Part shown: piece after piece, positions 46,660 to 54,422 of the stretch | Layout: each line of letters begins with the position of its first letter | How positions within the stretch are numbered: position 1 is the first letter of the stretch | Assembly: GCF_017876155.1 (NCBI RefSeq) | Contig: NZ_JAGINP010000029.1 | Span: 37,394-101,393, forward strand | DNA length: 64,000 nucleotides | Direction of reading: 5' to 3' | Source: Azospirillum rugosum | GTDB taxonomy: Bacteria > Pseudomonadota > Alphaproteobacteria > Azospirillales > Azospirillaceae | Notes under the pieces: generated by a model | The model's input: the letters and a program-made list of their open reading frames with translations, nothing else | Database searches by the model: none | Told to the model about the DNA's origin: nothing | Position numbers and translations under genes: made by a program

Positions 46660-47469
46660 ATGCCCAACGCTCCCGCAAGACAACCATCGCCCACGCCCGT
46701 CCCGTCCCGGCTTGCATGGGCCGGGTACCTGCTGGGGTTCGGGCTCGGCGGGTTCTTCGACGGGATTCTGCTGCATCAGGTGCTGCAATGGCACCATCTG
46801 CTGACCGGCCTGGAGGCTCCGGCCTTCCGGGACATCCGCGTCCAGATCCTGGCGGATGGGCTGTTTCACGCGCTGATGTACGTCATCGCGATAGGCGGCC
46901 TGCTGCTGTTGTGGCGCAGCCGCCGGGCCTTCACTGAGCAGGGGGCGGACCGCCTGCTGTTCGCCAACGCCCTGATCGGCTTCGGCGCTTGGCACATGCT
47001 CGACGGAGTCCTGTCCCACTGGATCCTGGGCATTCACCGCATCCGCATGGACGTGGAGAACCGGCTGTTCTGGGACGTGCTGTGGTTCGTCGTCTTCGGC
47101 GTGGCGTTCGCGGCGGTGGGATGGTGGCTGCGGCGCGGCGGTGGCGACGGTGCCCGCGGCGGGTTCCGGAAGGCGGCCACTCCGGTCGCCCTTACCCTGG
47201 CCGTCCTGGTTGCCGGACCCATAGCGGCTCTGCCGCCCCCCGGCGTCACCACGGTGATGGTGCTGTTCACACCGGGCACGACGCTGCCGGCGGTGTTCCA
47301 GGCCGTGGCCGCCGTCGACGGGCGGATGGTTTGGCACGACCCCTCGGGCCAGCTCTGGGCCATTGACCTGGGCACGGGCGGGAATCCCGCGCGCCTGTAC
47401 CGGCATGGCGCCATGCTGGTCAGCAACACGCTGCTGCCCGTCGGCTGCTTCAACTGGATTCGCGGCTGA
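46660..47469 (+). CDS. DUF2243 membrane protein
   Basis: 269 residues. About four membrane segments (near 18-45, 70-95, 100-125 and 145-165) followed by a soluble C-terminal part. The conserved GFGLGGFFDGILLHQVLQWHHLL, LADGLFHALMYVIAIGG and WHMLDGVLSHWILGIH motifs, with many histidines facing the membrane core, identify DUF2243, sometimes linked to copper or heme-type proteins. The C-terminal 60 residues (TVMVLFTPGTTLPAVFQAV) are not part of the core domain. Function unknown. Confidence 0.75.
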   Translation: MPNAPARQPSPTPVPSRLAWAGYLLGFGLGGFFDGILLHQVLQWHHLLTGLEAPAFRDIRVQILADGLFHALMYVIAIGGLLLLWRSRRAFTEQGADRLLFANALIGFGAWHMLDGVLSHWILGIHRIRMDVENRLFWDVLWFVVFGVAFAAVGWWLRRGGGDGARGGFRKAATPVALTLAVLVAGPIAALPPPGVTTVMVLFTPGTTLPAVFQAVAAVDGRMVWHDPSGQLWAIDLGTGGNPARLYRHGAMLVSNTLLPVGCFNWIRG

Positions 47470-47502
47470 TCCGCCGCTTGCGCAAAGGGGTGTTTCAGGA
47501 GG

Positions 47503-47527
47503 AAGGGGCGGCGTCGCGCCGCCCCTT
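47503..47527. terminator. Bidirectional hairpin terminator
   Basis: AAGGGGCGGC (47503-47512), loop GTCGC, GCCGCCCCTT (47518-47527), followed by T: a perfect 10-base-pair stem between the converging DUF2243 gene and the small peptide gene. Confidence 0.75.
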
Positions 47528-47539
47528 TCCGTGCCGGCG

Positions 47540-47695
47540 TCAGGCTTCGGCCGGCTTGTCGGTGTTGGTGTCGCCGGCCTTGTCCGGCTTCGCGGGAATG
47601 ATGGTCGCGTAGGCGGCCGCGCCCGCGTTGGCAAAGATCACCGTCGTTTCGGTGGTGGAGGTCGGCTGTTCGTTGTTGTTCTTCACGTTCGTCAT
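47540..47695 (-). CDS. Small hypothetical peptide
   Basis: 51 residues, MTNVKNNNEQPTSTTETTVI then FANAGAAAYATIIPAKPD and a polar tail. No signal peptide or known motif. The Asn/Thr-rich composition with few Arg residues differs from random GC-rich frames, and a terminator-like stem lies just downstream, which supports a real gene. The ribosome site is weak. Unrecognised. Confidence 0.4.
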   Translation of the reverse strand: MTNVKNNNEQPTSTTETTVIFANAGAAAYATIIPAKPDKAGDTNTDKPAEA

Positions 47696-47775
47696 GAGTC
47701 TGTCGTCACCGATTGATCAGGTTGCGGTGCAACAACACCCCCCGCCGCCGTTTGTTGCGATGCGTCTTCAGCCGG

Positions 47776-48327
47776 TCAGCCCTTGAGCCGCAGAGTCAGG
47801 CGCTTCAGGCCAGTGAGGTGGTTGCGGACGAAGTCGCGGGTGGCCTCGTCGGTCAACCGACCCTGGGCGTCGAACTTTGACGCCGCACCGCCGACCAGAA
47901 CCTCCGGCCCGTTCAGCATGTGGGCGTTCAGGTACACCAGGATCTGCCGCAGGTGATGGTTGGCGAAGGCGGTGCCCAGCGCGCTCATGCTCGCCCCCAT
48001 GATGGCGACCGGCTTGTCGTCGAAGGGCTGGTCGGGCGCCCGCGAGGCCCAGTCGATGGCGTTCTTCAGCACCCCCGGAACGGACCGGTTGTATTCCGGC
48101 GTGACGAACAGCAGCGCATCGGCCTGCCGGATCTTCGTACGGAGATCCTCGACGCTCGGCGGGTAGCCCTGGAGGCGGACGTCGTCGTTGTAGAAGGGGA
48201 TCGGCGCGAGGTCGAATTCCTCGATCACCATGCCTTCCGGCGCCAATTCCTTGGCCGCGCGCAGCAGCGCCGTGTTGTAGGAGCCCTGGCGCAGGCTCCC
48301 GGAGATTCCGAGCACGTTCACGGTCAT
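47776..48327 (-). CDS. NAD(P)H-dependent FMN reductase (flavodoxin-fold)
   Basis: 183 residues from ATG 48327 (GGGAAG ribosome site); an upstream ATG at 48339 is in frame. VNVLGISGSLRQGSYNTALLR is the FMN phosphate-binding loop, and FVTPEYNRSVPGVLKNAIDWASR is the signature of chromate/azo/quinone-type NADPH:FMN reductases. It may supply reduced flavin or reduce quinones. As the last gene of the cluster with an intradiol dioxygenase, reduction of hydroxyquinone-type compounds is a reasonable guess, although it is not homologous to maleylacetate reductase. Confidence 0.85.
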   Translation of the reverse strand: MTVNVLGISGSLRQGSYNTALLRAAKELAPEGMVIEEFDLAPIPFYNDDVRLQGYPPSVEDLRTKIRQADALLFVTPEYNRSVPGVLKNAIDWASRAPDQPFDDKPVAIMGASMSALGTAFANHHLRQILVYLNAHMLNGPEVLVGGAASKFDAQGRLTDEATRDFVRNHLTGLKRLTLRLKG

Positions 48328-48409
48328 GTCGCTTCCCATCTGGTCTCGCGTTCCCCAGTCGAAGTGGTGCCGCGGGGCCGGTTTCCCAGCCCCGCGGGAG
48401 TTGTGGGGA

Positions 48410-49759
48410 TCAGTGCAGCACCGTCGCGCCGGCCGCCGCCGGGGGCGTGTCCTGGCGGACGACCCAGTTGCGGCGCATCGGCTTCAGGACGCACAGGGCG
48501 AGCGCCGCGGTGCAGAAGTCGAGCACGCTGACCAGGGTGAAGACCAGCGGCCAGGACTGGGTCTGCTCGTAGATGAAGGCCGCCAGCGGCCCGCCGAGGA
48601 TGGAGCCCACCGCCGTCGCGATCAGCAGGAAGCCGAAGTTGTTCGCGGCGTGGCGCGGGCCGAACAGGTCGCCGAGCAGCGACGGGAACAGGGAGTAGAT
48701 CTCGCCCCAGCCGAAAAACACCACGCCGGTCAGCAGGACGAAGGCCAGCGGGTCGGTGCCGTACTTCAGCAGCAGCAGGATGGCCAGGCCCTCCAGCGCG
48801 AAGGCGACGACCATGGTGTTCTCGCGCCCCAGATGGTCGGACACCCAGCCGAAGAAGGGGCGCGTCAGGCCGTTGGCGACGCGGTCCACGGTCAGCGCCA
48901 GCGGCAGCGCCGCCATGCCGAACACCATGACGTCCTTGGTGATGCCGAAGTCCTTGGCGAAGGCGCCGATCTGCGAGATGACCATCAGGCCGCCGGTCGC
49001 CACCATCGTCATCATGACGAACAGCAGCCAGAAGATCGGCGTCCGCAGCATCTCCCGCGGGGTGTAGCTGCGCGAGGCCGCCATCTTCGCCTCCGCCGCG
49101 GCGCGGAAATCGGCCATATAGCCCTTGGGCGGCCGGGCCATTCCCTGGGCGGTCACCACGCAGATCGCACCCAGGATCGCGCCGAAGACCAGCAGCGTGT
49201 TCTGGTAGCCCATCGACTTGATGGCGATGTCGATCGGGAAGGTGGTGACGATGGCGCCGAAGCCGTAGCTGCCGGCCACCATCCCGATGGCGAAGCCGCG
49301 GCGGTCCGGGAACCACTGGGTCATCAGCTCCACCGCGGCGACGTAGATCATGCCGGTGCCGATGCCGCTGAGCACGCCGTAGGTGACGTAGAGCACCGGC
49401 AGGCTGGTCACGTAGGCCGAGGACATCCAGCTCGCCGCGACGAACAGGCCGCCGACGGTGGCGAACTGGCGCGGCGTGAACTTCTCGGCCAGATAGCCGT
49501 GCATCGGGCCGAAGCCGCACTGGAAGATGCTGAACAGCGCGATGGTGACCTGGAGCGCCGACAGCGACACCTGGAAGCTGCCCAGCATCGGCTGCACGAA
49601 CAGCGCCCAGACATACTGCGGGCTGGAGATCGCCATCATCGCGATGACGCCGAGGACGAGCTGGCGCCAGCGCTGGCTGGTCTCCGGGCTGGCGGACGAA
49701 TGCGCCGACGGTGTCGGGCCGAGCCGGGACAGCGGGTCGGGGTGCGTCTCGCGGGACAT
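48410..49759 (-). CDS. MFS transporter, oxalate/formate antiporter (OxlT) type
   Basis: 449 residues with 12 predicted membrane helices. The FQCGFGPMHGYLAEKFTPR loop, GIGTGMIYVAAVELMTQWFPDRRGFAIG and FFGWVSDHLGRE are typical of the OxlT/monocarboxylate MFS branch, which exchanges small carboxylates. ATG 49759 with GGAGG. It lies between the acyl-CoA ligase and the FMN reductase genes in one minus-strand series, so it probably imports the aromatic or carboxylic acid substrate of the pathway. Confidence 0.85.
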   Translation of the reverse strand: MSRETHPDPLSRLGPTPSAHSSASPETSQRWRQLVLGVIAMMAISSPQYVWALFVQPMLGSFQVSLSALQVTIALFSIFQCGFGPMHGYLAEKFTPRQFATVGGLFVAASWMSSAYVTSLPVLYVTYGVLSGIGTGMIYVAAVELMTQWFPDRRGFAIGMVAGSYGFGAIVTTFPIDIAIKSMGYQNTLLVFGAILGAICVVTAQGMARPPKGYMADFRAAAEAKMAASRSYTPREMLRTPIFWLLFVMMTMVATGGLMVISQIGAFAKDFGITKDVMVFGMAALPLALTVDRVANGLTRPFFGWVSDHLGRENTMVVAFALEGLAILLLLKYGTDPLAFVLLTGVVFFGWGEIYSLFPSLLGDLFGPRHAANNFGFLLIATAVGSILGGPLAAFIYEQTQSWPLVFTLVSVLDFCTAALALCVLKPMRRNWVVRQDTPPAAAGATVLH

Positions 49760-49813
49760 GGCGTTCCTCCTTGATCCGGTGCTGTTTTGGATGTTCTTGG
49801 GTTTTGAGGGCGC

Positions 49814-51457
49814 TTAGTGGGCCGATGCCGGCGCGTGGCGCTCGCGGTCGAAGGCGCGGGCGAGCAGCGACGGATCCTGCTTCAGCCGGTACTTCTCCAC
49901 CCGGTGGGAGGAGGTGTGCGGCAGCGCATTCACGTAGACGACGAAGCGCGGGATCTTCATGGCCGCCATCCGGCCGTTGCACCATTCGACGATGGTCTCG
50001 GCGGGCGGGGGCTCGTCGCGGGGGACGAGCACCGCCATGATCTCCTCCTCGCCCAGCTCCGACGGCACGCCGATGGTGGCGGCCTCCAGGATGCCGGGAT
50101 GTTCGGAGAGGATGCGGTCGAGTTCCGCGCCGGAGATGTTCTCGCCCCGGCGGCGGATGATGTCGCGCTTGCGGGCGACGAAGGAGTAATAGCCGTCCTC
50201 GTCGCGCCGGACGTAGTCGCCGGTGCGGAACCAGCCGTCCTGCATGGCCGCGCGCGTCTGCTCCGGATCGTCGAGGTAGTGCAGCGCCATGATCGGCGTC
50301 TTGACCAGCAGCTCGCCCATCTCGCCGACCGGCACCTCCCGGCCGTCGTCGTCCACGACGCGCAGCTCGACGAAGGTGTCGTCGAAGCGCGGGTGGCGCG
50401 CCGGCCGGCCGATGCTGCCGATCTTGTGCGGCCCCTCGAAGGGGTTGTTGCAGGCGCCGGGGATCTCCGACATCCCGTAGCCCTCGATCAGCGTCGGGAC
50501 GTGGAACTCCTGCTGGAAGACCCGCATCATCTCGGCGCTGATCGGGCCGCCGTAGATCTTCGTGATGCGGTGGCTCGGGTCGAATTCGCTGCGCGGGCGG
50601 TTCGCCAGGATGTTGCCGAGCGCCGCCAGGATGTTGAACACCGTGGCCCCGGTTTCCGCCGCCAGCCGCCACAGGCGCGAGGCGCTGAAGCGGGGTACCG
50701 TGATCATCGCCGCCCCGGCCGCCAGCGCGCCGCCCCAGGAGTAGAAGAGGGCGTTGATGTGGAAGAAGGGCAGCACGGTCAGCAGCCGGTCCGACGGCTG
50801 GAGGTGCATCCGCTCCACGAAGGCCTCGCCGGCCCACACGTAGTTCTTCTGGCTGTGGACCACGCCCTTGGGAAAGCCGGTGGTGCCGGAGGTGTAGATC
50901 ACCACGGCGGGGTCGTCGGGCTGCGGCTCGGGCAGGCCGATGGGGCCGTTGTCGCCGGCGTAGCGCGCGATCCGCGCGGTGATGGCGGCGACGTCCCGGT
51001 CGGCGGCGCCGATCTCGTCGAGCGGGAGGAGCCAGGGCACCTCCGCGAAGGCGCCGGTGATGCGCTCCACCCGCTCCAGGTCGGCGGTCTGGCTGGCGAC
51101 GACGGTCGGGCGGGAGTGCTTCAGGATGTAGGACAGCTCGGCGTCGGTCAGGCCGGGGTTCATCGGCACGAAGACGGCGCCGACCTTGGCCGTGGCGAGA
51201 AAGACCAGCAGCGACACGTCGCTGTTCGGCGAGACCAGCCCGACGCGGTCGCCCTTGCGGATGCCGCGCAGGACCAGCGCGCGGGCCAGCAGGCCGCTGG
51301 CGTCGTCGATCTGGGCGTAGCTCCAGGTCCGGCCCTCGAACAGCAGGACCGGCCGGTCGGGTCCCGTGGCGCGGCGGGAGGCCAGCAGGGACGGGATGGT
51401 GTCGCCGTGCCGCGGGTAGAGGTTCAGGACGTCGCGTGGCTTCAGGTCGGTCGGCAT
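49814..51457 (-). CDS. Acyl-CoA synthetase (AMP-forming, ANL superfamily)
   Basis: 547 residues. The adenylation signature YTSGTTGFPKGVVHSQ (P-loop), IEGYGMSEIPG, the ATP-binding aspartate in WFRTGDYVRRDEDGYY and the catalytic-lysine region near the C-terminus (RVEKYRLKQDPS) are intact. Such ligases activate a carboxylic acid to its CoA thioester through an acyl-adenylate. In the same operon as a citryl-CoA-lyase-like protein and an intradiol dioxygenase, it probably activates an organic acid before C-C cleavage. Specificity cannot be read from the sequence. ATG 51457 is chosen over the longer open frame. Confidence 0.87.
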   Translation of the reverse strand: MPTDLKPRDVLNLYPRHGDTIPSLLASRRATGPDRPVLLFEGRTWSYAQIDDASGLLARALVLRGIRKGDRVGLVSPNSDVSLLVFLATAKVGAVFVPMNPGLTDAELSYILKHSRPTVVASQTADLERVERITGAFAEVPWLLPLDEIGAADRDVAAITARIARYAGDNGPIGLPEPQPDDPAVVIYTSGTTGFPKGVVHSQKNYVWAGEAFVERMHLQPSDRLLTVLPFFHINALFYSWGGALAAGAAMITVPRFSASRLWRLAAETGATVFNILAALGNILANRPRSEFDPSHRITKIYGGPISAEMMRVFQQEFHVPTLIEGYGMSEIPGACNNPFEGPHKIGSIGRPARHPRFDDTFVELRVVDDDGREVPVGEMGELLVKTPIMALHYLDDPEQTRAAMQDGWFRTGDYVRRDEDGYYSFVARKRDIIRRRGENISGAELDRILSEHPGILEAATIGVPSELGEEEIMAVLVPRDEPPPAETIVEWCNGRMAAMKIPRFVVYVNALPHTSSHRVEKYRLKQDPSLLARAFDRERHAPASAH

Positions 51458-51504
51458 GGGTGCCCCCTGGGGAATGGGTGTCGCGTGAGGAAGGCTGAGG
51501 CGCG

Positions 51505-52257
51505 TTACGGGGCCTCCTGCGCCTCGTGCTCCGTGCGCAGCCAAAGCTCCCGGGCGAGGGGGGAGCGGATTTCCTCCAGCAGGTGGGCGACCAGCCCGAT
51601 GGTGCGGGCGATCAGCCCGATCCCGCGGCACACGCGCCAGTCCATGCCAAGCTCGCTGGCGATGGCGCCGATGGCCCCGGACACGTTGATCGGCAGGTGA
51701 CGGCCCAGCGACCGCTCGGCCTCCGCCGCGACCAACTCCAGCAGCCGGACGTGGTTGCCGCGGAAGCCGTTCTCCGCGGCGATGGCGAGCAGGCGCGCGG
51801 TGCGCGGGTCGGCCTGCTTGTGGATTGGGTGCCCCAGGCCGGGGATGATGCGCTTCTCCGCCCGGAAGCGGGCGACGATGTCGCGGGCGAGATCTTGCAA
51901 CTGCTCCTCCGACGCGTCCGCCGGCTTGGCCTCCTGGAGCAGCCGGGCCGCGCCCTCGATGCTGCCGACGAAGACCGTGCCGACGCCGCTGAGGCCCGCC
52001 GCCACCGCCGCCTGGAGGGAGTCCGGCGCGCCGAGGTAGGTCAGCCGGGCGGCCAGCACGCTGGGCGTCAGGCCGTGTTCGACCAGCGCGACGACCAGCG
52101 CGTTGAAGACGGCGTCCTCCTGCGGGTTGGGCAGCCGCCCCCAGATTTCCAGGAAGGCCATTTGGCCGAGGTCGACCTTGCCGAGGATGTCGGTGGTCAG
52201 GTCGAGCCCATGGATACGGATGCTGTCCGCATCGCTGCGGCAGATCGCGCTGCGCAT
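51505..52257 (-). CDS. Citryl-CoA lyase-like / short citrate synthase-family protein
   Basis: 250 residues, much shorter than citrate synthase (about 430) and matching the stand-alone citryl-CoA-lyase group. Conserved catalytic-region blocks are GVGTVFVGSIEGAARLL, IIPGLGHPIHKQADPRTARLL (with active-site His) and GLIARTIGLVAHLLEE with the closing Arg region. Members usually cleave a beta-hydroxyacyl-CoA rather than synthesise citrate. It is encoded directly downstream of the dioxygenase and upstream of the CoA ligase, so a retro-aldol or retro-Claisen step on a CoA-activated pathway intermediate is likely (inference). GGAGAG ribosome site before 52257. Confidence 0.75.
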   Translation of the reverse strand: MRSAICRSDADSIRIHGLDLTTDILGKVDLGQMAFLEIWGRLPNPQEDAVFNALVVALVEHGLTPSVLAARLTYLGAPDSLQAAVAAGLSGVGTVFVGSIEGAARLLQEAKPADASEEQLQDLARDIVARFRAEKRIIPGLGHPIHKQADPRTARLLAIAAENGFRGNHVRLLELVAAEAERSLGRHLPINVSGAIGAIASELGMDWRVCRGIGLIARTIGLVAHLLEEIRSPLARELWLRTEHEAQEAP

Positions 52258-52334
52258 CGCAACTCTCCGAGATTTTTCAAACGGAATGGGTGACGGGGGC
52301 TGCCGCGGCAGCCCGCCGTTCAGGTCAACCGGCG

Positions 52335-53216
52335 TCAGTCCTGAAGCGCCGGTTCCGTCACCGGGCAGAGCACGAAGTCGTACTCGGCCGTGTAGAAGGG
52401 GGTGTCCATGGCCTCGCCGGTGGGGGCGGTGCCCGGTTCGTGCCGTTGGAAGTCGATGACCAGCGAATCCTTGACGCCGAACACGGCGTCGGAGTCGAGG
52501 TAGGCGTCGCCCGACACGAACAGCTGGGTGGTGACCGTCTGATAGCCGGGGGCCGAGACGATCATGTGGATGTGCCCCGGCCGGAAAGGATGGCGCCCCA
52601 TCCGGTTCAGCATCGTGCCGACCGGGCCATCCGTCGGCACCGGGTAGGAGGCCGGGCGGATGGAGCGGAACCAGTAGCGGCCCTCCGCGTCGGTGCGCAG
52701 CTTGCCGCGCGCCCGCATCTCCGTCTGGCCGGGCAGCTGCATGTCGTAGTTGCCCTCCCCGTCGCCCGACCAGACGTCGAGCAGGGCGCCTGCCACCGGG
52801 CGGCCGTCGAGCGTCACGACGCGGCCGGAATAGAAGGTCGGCTCCCCCTTCACGTCCACGGCCAGATCGCTGCCGAGCGGCCGTTCCGGGGCGCCTTCCC
52901 AATAATAGGGGCCCTGGACCGCGGATTGGAGCGCGCCGGCCGGCTTCCGGTTGTTGATCGCGTCCACCAGCATCGAAACGCCCAGCGTGTCGGACAGCAG
53001 GATGAACTCCTGCCGCTTGTCGGTGCAGGTCTGGCCGGTCGCGGTGAGGAACTGGATGCCGGCCATCCACTCCGCCTCCGTCAGGTTCACCTCGCGGACG
53101 AAGTCGTGCATGTGGCGGACGAGCGCCGTCATGATGGTCTTGAAGCGCGGATCCTCGCATTCCGCGAACCGGTCGAGCACCGCGCCGGTGATGCTGGCTT
53201 CGCTGAACTCGCGCAT
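52335..53216 (-). CDS. Intradiol ring-cleavage dioxygenase (hydroxyquinol/catechol 1,2-dioxygenase type)
   Basis: 293 residues. The N-terminal dimerisation domain (about 1-95) is that of catechol/hydroxyquinol 1,2-dioxygenases. Fe(III) ligands are expected in QGPYYWEGAPE (Tyr), RYWFRSIRPASYPVP (Tyr) and RPGHIHMIVSAPGY (two His), all present. The enzyme opens a 1,2-dihydroxylated ring between the hydroxyls. First gene of the minus-strand cluster ending at the FMN reductase; divergent from the LysR gene at 53409. Lack of a clear maleylacetate reductase nearby leaves the exact substrate open. Confidence 0.88.
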   Translation of the reverse strand: MREFSEASITGAVLDRFAECEDPRFKTIMTALVRHMHDFVREVNLTEAEWMAGIQFLTATGQTCTDKRQEFILLSDTLGVSMLVDAINNRKPAGALQSAVQGPYYWEGAPERPLGSDLAVDVKGEPTFYSGRVVTLDGRPVAGALLDVWSGDGEGNYDMQLPGQTEMRARGKLRTDAEGRYWFRSIRPASYPVPTDGPVGTMLNRMGRHPFRPGHIHMIVSAPGYQTVTTQLFVSGDAYLDSDAVFGVKDSLVIDFQRHEPGTAPTGEAMDTPFYTAEYDFVLCPVTEPALQD

Positions 53217-53408
53217 CGTTCCCCCCTGGGTGCGCCGCCGTCGGACGGCGGTCGTCGTTTGCGTCGCGGACGGACGGTGCAAGGCCGCCGCCATCCGCGC
53301 TCCGGAATGTTTGTACGTCTACCGTTTCCCCGGCCAGCGGTGAAATGATAGATTTTCATCGTAACGATCGATGCCATCGATGGATGGCGCCATGGGAAGG
53401 GCTGGGGC

Positions 53409-54311
53409 GTGGAGCTGAGACATCTGCGGTACTTCGCGGCGCTGGCGGAACGCCTGAACTTCACCCACGCGGCGGAGAAGGTGCACGTCACGCAGTCGAC
53501 CCTGTCGCACCAGATCAAGCAGCTGGAGGACGAGGTCGGCCAGCGCCTGTTCGACCGCGTCGGCAAGCGGGTGGTCATGACGGAGGCGGGGGAGCTGCTG
53601 CTTCCCGCCGTCACCAAGGCCCTGCGCGAGATCGACGACGGGCTCCGGACGCTGAAGGGAACGGGGCGGCCGTTGAGCGGCATGGTGCGCATCGGCGCCA
53701 CCCACACCTTCAACATCAGCCTGATCCCGACCTGCCTCGCGACCTTCCTGACCAACAACCCCTCGGTCCGGGTGACGGTGGAGGAGCTGTCGGCGGCGGA
53801 GATCGAGGAGCGGATCGAGGCCGACGAGCTGGACATCGGCATCGCCTACCGGCCCGTGGAGCTGCGCGACCTGTGGTTCGAGCCGCTCTACAACGAGGAG
53901 ATGGTGCTGGCGGTCGGGCCGGAGCATCCCTTCGCCCACCGCAAGCGCATCCGGATCATCGAGCTGCATCGGCAGAAGATGGTCCTGCTGCCGAAGGAAT
54001 TCTCGACGCGGCAGATGCTCGACGGCTGCTTCCAGTCGGTGGGCGCGGAGCCGGTCGTGGTGGCGGAGACGAACACCATCGCCGCGATGCTCAGCCTCGT
54101 GCGCCGCATGGAGATCGCCGCCATCGTGTCGGAGCAGGCGGTGTCGGAGCTGGCGGACGTGCGCATCGTCGCCCTGGAAAGCCCGACGCCCATGCGCACC
54201 CCCGGCATCCTGTGGAAGCGCGACGGCGAACGGGCGGCGGCCGTCCGGTCCTTCGCGGCCATCGTGCGGCGGGCCGTGTCCAGCGCCAAGCTGAAGCGCC
54301 CGCAGGAATAG
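53409..54311 (+). CDS. LysR-family activator of the dioxygenase cluster (CynR/CatR-like)
   Basis: 300 residues starting at GTG 53409 (VELRHLRYFAALAERLNFTH). The HTH THAAEKVHVTQSTLSHQIKQLEDEVGQRLFDR is intact, followed by a full effector domain. Divergent placement 192 bases from the dioxygenase gene is the classic arrangement for an aromatic-degradation LysR regulator. The intergenic region (53217-53408) holds both promoters. The inducer is probably a pathway intermediate. Confidence 0.85.
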   Translation: MELRHLRYFAALAERLNFTHAAEKVHVTQSTLSHQIKQLEDEVGQRLFDRVGKRVVMTEAGELLLPAVTKALREIDDGLRTLKGTGRPLSGMVRIGATHTFNISLIPTCLATFLTNNPSVRVTVEELSAAEIEERIEADELDIGIAYRPVELRDLWFEPLYNEEMVLAVGPEHPFAHRKRIRIIELHRQKMVLLPKEFSTRQMLDGCFQSVGAEPVVVAETNTIAAMLSLVRRMEIAAIVSEQAVSELADVRIVALESPTPMRTPGILWKRDGERAAAVRSFAAIVRRAVSSAKLKRPQE

Positions 54312-54358
54312 GCAGCGGCGGGTACGAATCATTCGTGCAGTACGCAACAGAATGCGAT

Positions 54359-54377
54359 TGCAAATCATTATCATTAC
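54359..54377. promoter_or_regulatory. Fur-type box upstream of the HTH-TrpD2 fusion gene
   Basis: TGCAAATCATTATCATTAC fits the 7-1-7 Fur pattern (one half TGATAAT perfect, other half TGCAAAT). It lies about 50 bases before the start at 54423. The 15-mer TGCAAATCATTATCA recurs exactly at 62314-62328. Confidence 0.65.
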
Positions 54378-54422
54378 GTGATCGGATTTGCGGACAAACC
54401 GCGTCGATCAGGTCAGAGGGTG

